DNA from: Chloroflexota bacterium | Lineage (GTDB): Bacteria > Chloroflexota > Limnocylindria > Limnocylindrales > CSP1-4 | Assembly (NCBI GenBank): GCA_016781485.1 | Contig: JADDQH010000022.1 | Span: 1-39,549, forward strand | Direction: 5' to 3' | DNA length: 39,549 nucleotides | Shown: positions 30,674 to 39,209 of the stretch, in pieces | Position numbering within the stretch: the first letter of the stretch is position 1 | Layout: every line of letters begins with the position of its first letter | The notes under the pieces: model-generated | Told to the model about the DNA's origin: nothing | Seen by the model: only the letters and a program-made list of their open reading frames with translations | Databases searched by the model: none | Made by a program: the position numbers and the translations under genes

Positions 30674-31155
30674 CAGCGTCCCTTTCTGCGGGCCGACGGT
30701 GTCGGCCGTCTCTCCGTTTTCGAAACCCTCCGGCGAGGCCCACCCGGGCGACGCGGGGCACGGTGCCGACGCTAGGCGACGCCGACGCCTCGCGCCTCGT
30801 ACGAATGACGTATCCATCGAAGGCTTCTCGGCATACGTCGCGACCCGATACCTGTCGGAGACGACGACGGATGCATCGAGCAGATCGCGGGGACCGTCGC
30901 GGGCATCAACGGCGCGGTCAGCTCGACCGTCCATGTACATCCTCGCGGCGGAGCCGCGACCGGTCGGGTGACGGCGCTGACGCAAACGTAAGCGGTCGCG
31001 CGCGCCGTTTCGTCGGGGAGCTCCCTGAAAGTGCAGGGTCACCGCCTCGCGGCACCGCCCCGCGACTGCCGTCGTGCGGGGGATCCTCGTGGACGGCTAC
31101 GATGGCGGATCGCGACAAGAGAGCGGGAAAGCGACGCCACGCAGGGAGAAGCGAG
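30674..31155. other. 482-bp intergenic region between divergent peptidase and dihydropyrimidinase genes
   Basis: No gene is supported. It contains the inverted repeat GACGTAT/ATACGTC (30807-30839). A weak -10-like TACGAT lies at 31098-31103, ahead of the dihydropyrimidinase gene, whose ribosome-binding site (AGGGAG) is at the right end. Confidence 0.5.
30807..30839. promoter_or_regulatory. Inverted repeat GACGTAT-N19-ATACGTC, possible operator
   Basis: Seven-base arms at 30807-30813 and 30833-30839 are relatively AT-rich in a GC-rich region, 134 nt upstream of the peptidase start. The spacing of arm centres (26 nt) is about two and a half helical turns. The regulator is unknown. Confidence 0.3.
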
Positions 31156-32580
31156 ATGCGCACGCTCATCAGCGGAGGGACGATCGTCAACGCGGACGGG
31201 TCGGTCGAAGCCGACGTCCTCGTCGACGGACACACGATCGCCGCCGTCGGCCGGCTGACCGCTACCACCGACGGGCTGGGGGGGTCGGGCGAATCGGGAC
31301 TCGCGGGGCAGGTCGACCGGCGGATCGACGCAAGCGGTAAGTACGTGATCCCGGGCGCGATCGACGTCCACACGCACATGGAGCTGCCGTTCGGTGGCAC
31401 GGCCGCAAAGGACACGTTCGAGACGGGGACCCTGGCCGCGGCCTTCGGCGGCACGACGACGATCCTTGATTTCGCGGTCCAGCCGCGGGGCGGGTCGCTA
31501 CGCGCGGGGCTTGACGCGTGGCACGCGAAGGCCGAGGGGAACTGCGCGATCGACTACGGGTTCCACATGATCATGAGTGACGTCAACGAACAGACGCTGG
31601 CGGAGATGGACCAGCTGGTGGCTGAGGGCGTCACGGACTTCAAGCTGTTTACCGCCTACCCCGGCGTCTTCTTCAGCGACGACGGCGCCATCTTCCGAGC
31701 CATGAAGCAGACGGCGAAGAACGGCGGGCTGATCATGATGCACGCGGAGAACGGGCTGGCCATCGACGTCGTCGCCGCCGAGACCCACGCCGCGGGCAAG
31801 ACGGATCCCTACTACCACGGCGTCGTGCGCTACCCGATCTTCGAGGGCGAGGCGACGAACCGCGTCATCCGGCTTGCCGAGGCCGCCGGCGTGCCGGTCT
31901 ACATCGTCCACCTGTCCGCGCGCGACGCCTTGAACGAGGTGCGCGCGGCACGCGACCGAGGCGCGAATGCCTTCGCCGAAACCTGCCCTCAGTACCTGTT
32001 CCTGTCGCTCGACGACCTGGGGAACGGGTTCGAAGGCGCGAAGTACGTCTGCTCGCCCCCGCTCCGCCCGAAGGACCACTGGGATGACCTGTGGAAGGGG
32101 CTCGTGAAGGACGACCTCCAGGTCGTATCGACGGACCACTGTCCGTTCGATTTCGAAGGGCAGAAGGAGCTCGGTCGAGGCGACTTCCGCAAGGTCCCGA
32201 ACGGCCTGCCAGGCGTGGAGGACAGGGTGGACCTGCTCCACGACGGAGGCGTCGTCGGCGGCCCGCTGACGAAGGAACGGTGGGTGGAGCTGGTGTCCGC
32301 CGCCCCGGCCCGGTTGTTCGGGCTCGCGGGACGGAAGGGGGTCATCGCGGCCGGCGCGGACGCCGACATCGTCGTCTACGACCCGAACCGCCGGCACACG
32401 ATCAGTGCGTCGACCCACCACATGAACGTCGACTATTCCTGCTACGAGGGGCGCGAGGTGCAGGGCGGCTCCGACGTCGTACTGTCGCGGGGCAAGGTCA
32501 TCATCGAGAACGGTGAGTACGTGGGACAGAAGGGCGACGGCCGCTTCCTGAAGCGGACACCGAGCGAGTTCTTGAGCTAG
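31156..32580 (+). CDS. hydA: Dihydropyrimidinase / D-hydantoinase
   Basis: A 474-residue amidohydrolase-superfamily enzyme with the full binuclear metal site: His72 and His74 (DVHTHME), the carboxylated Lys163 (VTDFKLFTAYPG), His196 (MMHAENG), His252 (YIVHLSARDA) and Asp327 (STDHCPFD). ATG 31156 follows AGGGAG with good spacing. It opens the ring of dihydrouracil or dihydrothymine (and often 5-substituted hydantoins) to the N-carbamoyl-beta-amino acid, the substrate of the ureidopropionase at 19540. A Gly/Ser-rich insertion at about 35-52 is longer than in most members. The gene appears monocistronic: a run of hairpins follows the stop. It lies in the same region as, but is not in an operon with, the other pyrimidine genes. 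Confidence 0.93.
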   Translation: MRTLISGGTIVNADGSVEADVLVDGHTIAAVGRLTATTDGLGGSGESGLAGQVDRRIDASGKYVIPGAIDVHTHMELPFGGTAAKDTFETGTLAAAFGGTTTILDFAVQPRGGSLRAGLDAWHAKAEGNCAIDYGFHMIMSDVNEQTLAEMDQLVAEGVTDFKLFTAYPGVFFSDDGAIFRAMKQTAKNGGLIMMHAENGLAIDVVAAETHAAGKTDPYYHGVVRYPIFEGEATNRVIRLAEAAGVPVYIVHLSARDALNEVRAARDRGANAFAETCPQYLFLSLDDLGNGFEGAKYVCSPPLRPKDHWDDLWKGLVKDDLQVVSTDHCPFDFEGQKELGRGDFRKVPNGLPGVEDRVDLLHDGGVVGGPLTKERWVELVSAAPARLFGLAGRKGVIAAGADADIVVYDPNRRHTISASTHHMNVDYSCYEGREVQGGSDVVLSRGKVIIENGEYVGQKGDGRFLKRTPSEFLS

Positions 32581-32581
32581 G

Positions 32582-32708
32582 GGACCCGAGGGCAGGCGCG
32601 AAGGGGGCGCGTCCGGGCCTGTGAGGGTCCGGCGGACACGAAGCCGGCGCCCTCGAGAGGGGTGCTCCATCCAGGTGGATGGATGCGTCACTCCCGAGGG
32701 CGCCGGCT
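32582..32708 (+). terminator. Two successive nested stem-loops after dihydropyrimidinase
   Basis: The first structure pairs GGACCC (32582-32587) with GGGTCC (32625-32630) and CAGGC (32593-32597) with GCCTG (32617-32621). The second has perfect 14-bp outer arms (AGCCGGCGCCCTCG at 32642-32655, CGAGGGCGCCGGCT at 32695-32708) enclosing an inner 7-bp hairpin, TCCATCC/GGATGGA (32666-32683). There is no T-run, so termination or mRNA-end protection is inferred; a structured RNA element is possible. Confidence 0.6.
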
Positions 32709-32775
32709 GGGCTTACTCCGGGATCAACCTGCGTCGACGGTCAACGCCCTCCGACCGCAGGTGGTGCGCTCGGCA

Positions 32776-33066
32776 CTAGCAGCTTGGACTGGCGGCCGGT
32801 GACGCCGCGCCGCCTGCGCCGCCAGCGCCCGGGCTTGCGCCCGGACTCGGGCACGCTCCGGTCGTCGCCGCGCCGGCACCGCTCGCCTCGCCCCCGCCAC
32901 GGTCGATCACGCGACCGGGGCCCTCACCGCCGCCTCCACCACCGGGGGGCGGCGGGCTTCCGCCCCCGCCTTGGGCACCGCCACCACCGCCAGCGCCACC
33001 GCCGCCCTGGCAGGCCGCAAGGGCGAAGACCATGGCGAGGCCGGCGATCGTTCGCTTGATCTCCAT
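32776..33066 (-). CDS. Small Gly/Pro/Ala-rich lipoprotein
   Basis: A 96-residue product from ATG 33066, with a very strong ribosome-binding site (GGAGGAGGT). Residues 1-19 are a lipoprotein signal peptide (MEIKRTIAGLAMVFALAAC, lipidated Cys19). Everything after is low complexity: Gly runs, a Pro run, then Ala/Ser/Pro/Gly with two further Cys (one the last residue). The signal and Gly-rich linker resemble the first 43 residues of the binding lipoprotein at the left edge, but no folded domain follows. It could be a genuine small surface lipoprotein or the surviving N-terminus of a lost binding protein. The stop is TAG at 32776. It is divergent from the semialdehyde dehydrogenase gene. Confidence 0.6.
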   Translation of the reverse strand: MEIKRTIAGLAMVFALAACQGGGGAGGGGGAQGGGGSPPPPGGGGGGEGPGRVIDRGGGEASGAGAATTGACPSPGASPGAGGAGGAASPAASPSC

Positions 33067-33324
33067 CGGACCTCCTCCAAACTCTGTGCCCCGTCGGGCA
33101 TCGCTGCGAGCCGCGGGTGGCGGTCGCGCTCCGAAATGTAACCTCGTGACGGGTCGGAGGCGCGCTTTCACGCGCCACGGCCGTGCAACCGGTGGATAAC
33201 AGGTGGCCCAACGTGCATCCCCGGGTAGCGAGCGTTTCGCGAGCGGTCGGCGAGCGTTCTGTGGCTGCCGCCCCATCCAGCCCCCCGAACCGTCGATCCC
33301 CTCTGATCCCCATCCCCACCGTCG

Positions 33325-33330
33325 TACAAT
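33325..33330 (+). promoter_or_regulatory. Probable -10 box (TACAAT) of the semialdehyde dehydrogenase gene
   Basis: TACAAT is close to the TATAAT consensus, 29 nt before the ATG. This would give a leader of about 23 nt that includes the ribosome-binding site (CGGAGAA). No clear -35 is seen. Confidence 0.45.
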
Positions 33331-33359
33331 CGCCCGACACCCTTCGATCGGAGAACATC

Positions 33360-34844
33360 ATGACCGCCATCATCGAGAACGTCCGCGAGAGGGTCGGCGC
33401 TAGCGCCGGCACGCTGAAGAACTTCATCGGCGGCAAGTGGGTGGACGCGCACGCGACGGAGACGCTGCCGGTGTTCAACCCCGCCACCGAGGACGTGCTC
33501 GCGCACGTCCCGCTCTCGGGACCGGAGGACGTGGCCGACGCGGTCCGCGCTGCGCGCGCCGCGTTCACTGACTGGAGCGAGGTCCCGGTGCCGGAACGCG
33601 TCCGCTACCTCTACGACCTCCGTTCCGCGCTCCTCGACGACCGCGAGCAGTTGATCCGTCAGGTCGCGACCGAGAACGGGAAGATCTATTCCGACGCCGC
33701 GGGGGAATACCGCCGCGGGGTCGAGGTCGTCGAATTCGCGATCGGGATGCCGACGCTGATGGCCGGCTACAACGTCGAGACGGTGAGCCGCGGCATCGAC
33801 ACGATGATGGAGCGCTACCCGCTCGGGGTGACCGCCGCCATCACCCCGTTCAACTTCCCGTTCATGGTGCCGCTGTGGACGCTCCCGATCGCGATCGCGG
33901 CCGGGAATAGCTACATCCTGAAGCCGTCGGAGCGGACGCCGCTGACTGCCCAGAAGATCATGGAGATCTGCAAGCAGGTCGGCATCCCCGATGGCGTCGT
34001 CAACCTGGTCCACGGGGCATCCGACGCCGTCACCTCGATCTGCGAGGATCGCGACGTGGACGCGGTCAGCTTCGTCGGCAGCGCGCGGGTCGCCAGGATC
34101 GTGTATGAGCTGTGCGGTCGGAACGGCAAGCGCGTGCAGGCACTCGGCGGGGCCAAGAACCACATCATCGTGATGCCCGACGCGGTGGTGGAACCCTCCG
34201 TCGCCAACCTCTCCGAGTCGGCCTTCGGGAACGCGGGCCAGCGGTGCCTGGCCGGATCGGTGATGACCGTGGTCGGCGAGGCGAAGGACAAGGTGCTGCC
34301 ACGCGTCGTCGAGCGGGCCGAGGAGATCAAGCTCGGCTTCGGGCTCGATGAGGGGACCGACATGGGCCCCGTGATCCGCCCCGATGCCCGTGAGCGGATC
34401 CACAAGTACGTCGAGCAGGGGCTCGACGAGGGCGCGCACATGCTCCGCGACGGTCGGGCAAAGGTCCCCGAGAAGGGGTTCTTCGTCGGCCCCACCGTGA
34501 TAGAGATCGAGCCGGAGTCGGTGCTCGCGCGGGAGGAGCTGTTCGGACCCGTACTGTCGGTCCTCCACGCGGATGACATCGACGAGGCGATCCGCTACCT
34601 GAACGAGACGAACGAGTACGGCAACGCGAGCTCGATCTTCACGAGCTCGGGAAGGGCGGCTCGCGAGTTCCGTCGGCGGACGCCGGCGGGGATGATCGGC
34701 ATCAATGTCGGTGTGGCGGCGCCCGTGGCGTTCTTCCCGTTCAGCGGCCACCGCAATTCGTTCTTCGGCGATCTCCACGTGACCGGCCGCGACGGCGTGG
34801 AGTTCTTCACCCGCAAGAAGACGACGACGACGCGCTGGTTCTGA
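33360..34844 (+). CDS. mmsA: CoA-acylating (methyl)malonate-semialdehyde dehydrogenase
   Basis: A 494-residue aldehyde dehydrogenase of the MmsA/IolA branch. The catalytic thiol is Cys296 in NAGQRCLAG and the oxyanion Asn is Asn165 (ITPFNFPFMVP). The glutamate general base of ordinary aldehyde dehydrogenases is absent: the region reads QALGGAKNH, the hallmark of the CoA-dependent subfamily. The C-terminal FPFSGHRNSFFGDLH and FFTRKKTTTTRW are also characteristic. It converts malonate or methylmalonate semialdehyde with NAD+ and CoA to acetyl- or propionyl-CoA plus CO2. With the aminotransferase at 4081 this completes the route from beta-alanine/3-aminoisobutyrate. Valine or inositol catabolism is the alternative role. 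ATG 33360 follows GGAGAA. Confidence 0.93.
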   Translation: MTAIIENVRERVGASAGTLKNFIGGKWVDAHATETLPVFNPATEDVLAHVPLSGPEDVADAVRAARAAFTDWSEVPVPERVRYLYDLRSALLDDREQLIRQVATENGKIYSDAAGEYRRGVEVVEFAIGMPTLMAGYNVETVSRGIDTMMERYPLGVTAAITPFNFPFMVPLWTLPIAIAAGNSYILKPSERTPLTAQKIMEICKQVGIPDGVVNLVHGASDAVTSICEDRDVDAVSFVGSARVARIVYELCGRNGKRVQALGGAKNHIIVMPDAVVEPSVANLSESAFGNAGQRCLAGSVMTVVGEAKDKVLPRVVERAEEIKLGFGLDEGTDMGPVIRPDARERIHKYVEQGLDEGAHMLRDGRAKVPEKGFFVGPTVIEIEPESVLAREELFGPVLSVLHADDIDEAIRYLNETNEYGNASSIFTSSGRAAREFRRRTPAGMIGINVGVAAPVAFFPFSGHRNSFFGDLHVTGRDGVEFFTRKKTTTTRWF

Positions 34845-34898
34845 GCCACGGCGGCAGCGGCCGGCATCCACATCGGCCCTCGCTGCTCGCGTGGCTCA
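34842..34898. terminator. Hairpin terminator overlapping the dehydrogenase stop codon
   Basis: TGAGCCACG (34842-34850, including the TGA stop) pairs with CGTGGCTCA (34890-34898); inside, GCAGCG (34854-34859) pairs with CGCTGC (34881-34886). It sits between convergent genes and may act on both; no T-run is present. Confidence 0.55.
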
Positions 34899-34939
34899 TC
34901 GGAAGAAGGGATACGCGGGCCGAAGGCCCGGCACAGCAG

Positions 34940-35998
34940 CTAGAGGTCTCGCTTGAGGCGGGCTGGAGCGTGCGAAGCGTGCTCGGACGGAGGCGCATCG
35001 CGACCTCCCCCCGGCTCGGACGGAGAGGACGTGCCGCCCCAGGTTCCGGCTTCGACGGGCCGATCGATCCCCTCTCCCTGGCGACGTCTCGCTGACCGAG
35101 CGACAGACGAGCCACGTACCGACACCAGCAGGACGCCCCCCACCACTGCCAGCGCCACCGATGCCAGCCCCTGCTCGACGTTGAGCGGGCCGAGCAGCGG
35201 GTCGTCGCGCCAGGTGAAGCCGACGACCAGCCGACCCAGCAGCCACCACGCGAGTGCGAGAAGGAACGCGGTCGCCGGCGCGGAGCCGGCGAACAGCCGT
35301 CGCGCGAGCGCGGCGTCAGCCCTTCGGTCGCCACGGGGACCGGGACCGCGCCGTACGTCGCGCGTCGGTCCGCCCGCCGTGATCCCCCAGACGCGCAGCG
35401 TGAAAGGGATGGCGGACATCGCCCAGACGCCCTCGTACATCTGCGATGGGTGTGCCGGGACGGAAGGCGACGGACTCCGCCACGGCCCCGGGCCGGTGAA
35501 CGCGATCGACCACGGGGCGTCGAACGCGATTCCCTGCCCGCCTCCCCCGAGGACCTGGGCGAGCTTGCCGAGTCCGACAGCGACGAGCAACGGCACGGCG
35601 GCGACACCCGCCCAGCGGCGCGCCCGCCCGTCGAGCAGGTTCGCGATGTAGAGACCGGTCAGCGTCCCACCGAGGACCGCGCCGAGGAGGGAGAGGCTTC
35701 CACGTGCAGGGTCCAGGAGCGCGAGCGGGTCGCGTCCGTACACGTCGAGGAAGTCGATCGCGTGCACGATGCGTCCGCCGACGACCGCCCCGGGCACCGT
35801 GCCGAGCGCGACGAACAGCAGGTCGTCGAGTCGGAGGGGCTCCAGACCGCTCTGCGCGGCCTCGCGGCGCGCGACCAGCGCGGCCGAGACGAGCGCCACG
35901 AACGACGCGGCAGCGACTCCAAGCACCTGCCAGGGGACCGCGAGCCCGCCCAGCCTGGCGACGGGGTCGAACGCGAGCTCGATGGCCGCGATGATCAC
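34940..35998 (-). CDS. Lgt-like (prolipoprotein diacylglyceryl transferase family) membrane protein with altered active site
   Basis: A 352-residue polytopic protein starting at GTG 35998, 7 nt after the MFS stop. The family pattern is seen in GGRIVHAIDFLDVYGRDPL, SLSLLGAVLGG, AHPSQMYEG and the last helix with FTWRDDPLLGP. Several residues essential in E. coli Lgt are changed. The HGG His is replaced (SLLGAVLGG), the conserved Arg of GRxGNF is Lys (GLGKLAQ), and the Glu of the RF..EF motif is Gly (LVVGFTWRDD). It is therefore likely a paralogue with another or lost activity, not the housekeeping Lgt. The C-terminal roughly 55 residues are a charged, Gly/Ser/Pro-rich cytoplasmic tail. It is coupled to the EntS-like transporter upstream. 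Confidence 0.72.
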   Translation of the reverse strand: MIIAAIELAFDPVARLGGLAVPWQVLGVAAASFVALVSAALVARREAAQSGLEPLRLDDLLFVALGTVPGAVVGGRIVHAIDFLDVYGRDPLALLDPARGSLSLLGAVLGGTLTGLYIANLLDGRARRWAGVAAVPLLVAVGLGKLAQVLGGGGQGIAFDAPWSIAFTGPGPWRSPSPSVPAHPSQMYEGVWAMSAIPFTLRVWGITAGGPTRDVRRGPGPRGDRRADAALARRLFAGSAPATAFLLALAWWLLGRLVVGFTWRDDPLLGPLNVEQGLASVALAVVGGVLLVSVRGSSVARSARRRQGEGIDRPVEAGTWGGTSSPSEPGGGRDAPPSEHASHAPARLKRDL

Positions 35999-36005
35999 GC
36001 GGGGA

Positions 36006-37289
36006 TCAGCCGCGGCCCGCTTCCTGCTGCGCCATCGGCTGCACCGCGATACCACGTCCGCGGAACACCGCGGCGCCGGCCGCGGCCGCGGTCAGCAGCG
36101 TCAGTGCACCTCCGACGAACAGAGCCACCGAGACCCCGCCGAGGGTCGCGAGCGTTCCGGCAAACAACGCGCCGACGGGCGTGGAGCCCGCGAACACCGT
36201 CGTATAGACGCTCATCACGCGGCCGCGGAGCACGTCGGGGACAGTCAGCTGGATGACGGTGTTCGCGGTCGCCGCGATCGCGATCACCGCCCACCCGAGC
36301 ACGACCATCAACACGATGCTGAGCGCGAAGACGCGTGACAGGGCGAGCAGGATGAGCGCGGCGCCGAACACGGCGGCGCCCACGACGACGAGACGTAGCG
36401 TCGGCCGACCGCGGAATGCGATCGCGAGTGCCCCCAGCAACGACCCGACGCCCGCCGCGGCCATCAGGAACCCGTACGTGTCGGGTCCTCCAGCCAGGAC
36501 GTTGCGGGCAAGCACCGGCACCGTCACCTGGAAGTTCATCCCGAACGTCGAGACGAAGCCGAGCACGCTGATGGGTAGCAGCACCGCAGGTGTGTGCCGC
36601 ACGTAGGAGAGACCCTCCCGGAGCTGCTCCGCGACGCCGGCGAAGCTCCGCTCGAAGCGCGCCGTCGGTGGCGTCCGCAGCTCTTCCTCGCGCAGGAGGA
36701 CGAGCGCGATCATCGCCGCGAGGTAGCTTGCGGCATTGATGTAGAAGCTTGCCGCGAGCCCGGCGATGCCGATGAGGATCCCGGCGAGCGCCGGGCCGAT
36801 GATCCGCGCGCCGTTGAAGACGGCACTGTTCAGCGCGATCGCGTTCGCGACGTCCTCGCGACCGACCATCTCGACCGCGAATGACTGCCGGACGGGCATC
36901 TCGACCGCGCCGATGACGCCGAGCGTGAGCGCGAGTGCATAGACGTGCCACGTCTGCACCGTCCCCGTCCCCACGAGCAAGCCCAGCACGAGGGCCTGAG
37001 CGAGGGAGAGCGCCTGGAGGATGATGAACGTCCGGCGCTTCGGCAGCACGTCCGCGATCACGCCGCCGAACAGTCCGAGCAGCAGCGCAGGCGCGAACTG
37101 GCACGTGGCGACGAGGGCGAGCGCGAGCGGATCGTTGGTGAGCTCGAGGACGAGCCACCCCTGCGCCACGCCCGCCATCCACGTTCCGATGAACGAGACG
37201 AGCTGGCCGGACCAGTAGAGGCGGAAGTTCCGGTGTGAGAGCGCCCGAAGCCCGCGAGGCCAGCGGCGACCGGCGGCCGTCAGCCGCAT
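36006..37289 (-). CDS. MFS transporter, EntS-like exporter family
   Basis: A 427-residue twelve-helix major facilitator. ATG 37289 is chosen because GGAGGA lies about 10 nt upstream and the typical opening RGLRALSHRNFRLYWSGQLVSFIGTWM follows; an in-frame start at 37364 lacks support. The loop 2-3 motif reads GGVIADVLPKRR. Residues such as VEMPVRQSFAVEMVGREDVANAIALNS place it in the MFS_3/enterobactin-exporter-like group, whose members export siderophores, drugs or are uncharacterised. No siderophore genes are nearby. The Lgt-like gene follows after 7 nt, so the two are probably co-expressed. The substrate is unknown. Confidence 0.88.
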   Translation of the reverse strand: MRLTAAGRRWPRGLRALSHRNFRLYWSGQLVSFIGTWMAGVAQGWLVLELTNDPLALALVATCQFAPALLLGLFGGVIADVLPKRRTFIILQALSLAQALVLGLLVGTGTVQTWHVYALALTLGVIGAVEMPVRQSFAVEMVGREDVANAIALNSAVFNGARIIGPALAGILIGIAGLAASFYINAASYLAAMIALVLLREEELRTPPTARFERSFAGVAEQLREGLSYVRHTPAVLLPISVLGFVSTFGMNFQVTVPVLARNVLAGGPDTYGFLMAAAGVGSLLGALAIAFRGRPTLRLVVVGAAVFGAALILLALSRVFALSIVLMVVLGWAVIAIAATANTVIQLTVPDVLRGRVMSVYTTVFAGSTPVGALFAGTLATLGGVSVALFVGGALTLLTAAAAGAAVFRGRGIAVQPMAQQEAGRG

Positions 37290-37320
37290 CTGGCGTCGTC
37301 CTCCATCGATCGCGCTCTTT

Positions 37321-38070
37321 TCACGCCATGCCCGACCCGTCGCTGCTGTCCGCGCCACCGTCAACGCCAGCGCCGTGAGAGGACGCCACTCCGACCCCCC
37401 CGACCCCCCCGCTCGCCCACGATGACAGGCGGCGCGCGACAGACTCGATGAGGTCGATCGTGGGCATCACGCCGACCCGGCCGGTATCGATCGTCAGGTC
37501 GTAGTGACTCGCGTCGCGCCAGTCAACCCCGAACAGCCCCCGCAGATAGCCCGCGCGCGCAGAATCGACGGAGCGGCACAGCTCCGCCAGGGAACGTTCG
37601 TCGGGCCGCGTCTCGGGCGGGATCTCCTCGACCTGGGTCAGCAGATGGCGAACGCGCGTCTCGAGGGCGGCGTGCAGCTGGACGTTGAGGACGTTCGGGC
37701 GCCGACCGAGGATGAACGCCGCCCCGCGGCCGACGATGACGGCGTTCCCGCGAGCTCCGGCCTCCTCGATGACGGCGCGCGTGAGGGCCGCGAGGCGCTC
37801 GTGGATGGGTGCGGTCGGGATCGCGCCCGAGGGGATGGGAGGCATCGTCACCTCGGGTCCGCTTGCGGCGAACGCCGCGACGACCCGCTGCCATAGCCCG
37901 GGCATCCGCTCGTCATACCCGACGGCTTCCTCCTCGGGGATACCGGACCGTGCGGCGACGAGCCTGACGACCTCCCGGTCCAGGAACTCCGCGTCGAACC
38001 GCTCCGCGAGCGCCCGCCCGACCGGTACGCCCGCGGCGCCGAACTGCCGCGAAAGCGTGATGACGGGCAC
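37321..38070 (-). CDS. Cytidylate kinase-like family protein
   Basis: A 249-residue protein of the cytidylate-kinase-like family. It opens with VITLSRQFGAAGVPVGRALAERFDAEFLDREVV, where the classical P-loop GKST is replaced by the GAAGVPVGR loop typical of this group. VIVGRGAAFIL, then VQLHAALETRVRHL and an Arg/Asp-rich lid (CRSVDSARAGYLRGLFGVDWRD), resemble the nucleoside-monophosphate kinase core. The last 40 residues are a Gly/Ser tail. The GTG start at 38070 lies 7 nt after the malate dehydrogenase stop, without its own strong ribosome-binding site, so coupling is likely. A true CMP-kinase role is doubtful because of the altered P-loop. A 31-nt gap separates it from the MFS gene. Confidence 0.78.
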   Translation of the reverse strand: MPVITLSRQFGAAGVPVGRALAERFDAEFLDREVVRLVAARSGIPEEEAVGYDERMPGLWQRVVAAFAASGPEVTMPPIPSGAIPTAPIHERLAALTRAVIEEAGARGNAVIVGRGAAFILGRRPNVLNVQLHAALETRVRHLLTQVEEIPPETRPDERSLAELCRSVDSARAGYLRGLFGVDWRDASHYDLTIDTGRVGVMPTIDLIESVARRLSSWASGGVGGVGVASSHGAGVDGGADSSDGSGMA

Positions 38071-38077
38071 GCGTCGG

Positions 38078-39157
<1,080 letters not shown>

Positions 39158-39159
39158 TC

Positions 39160-39165
39160 ACGGTA
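39160..39165 (-). promoter_or_regulatory. Possible -10 box (TACCGT) of the malate dehydrogenase operon
   Basis: The minus strand reads TACCGT 20 nt before the ATG, giving a short leader that still contains AAAGGAG. It matches TAnnnT only, with no -35 seen. Confidence 0.3.
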
Positions 39166-39209
39166 CGCTGCAGGGGGCAGATCGCCCGCGAGCGCGGAGG
39201 AGGACGAGG

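Noticed and set aside
28946-30775. A 609-codon open frame on the plus strand
   Set aside because: It is opposite the M4 peptidase coding sequence, Val/Arg/Asp-rich and without motifs or a ribosome-binding site.
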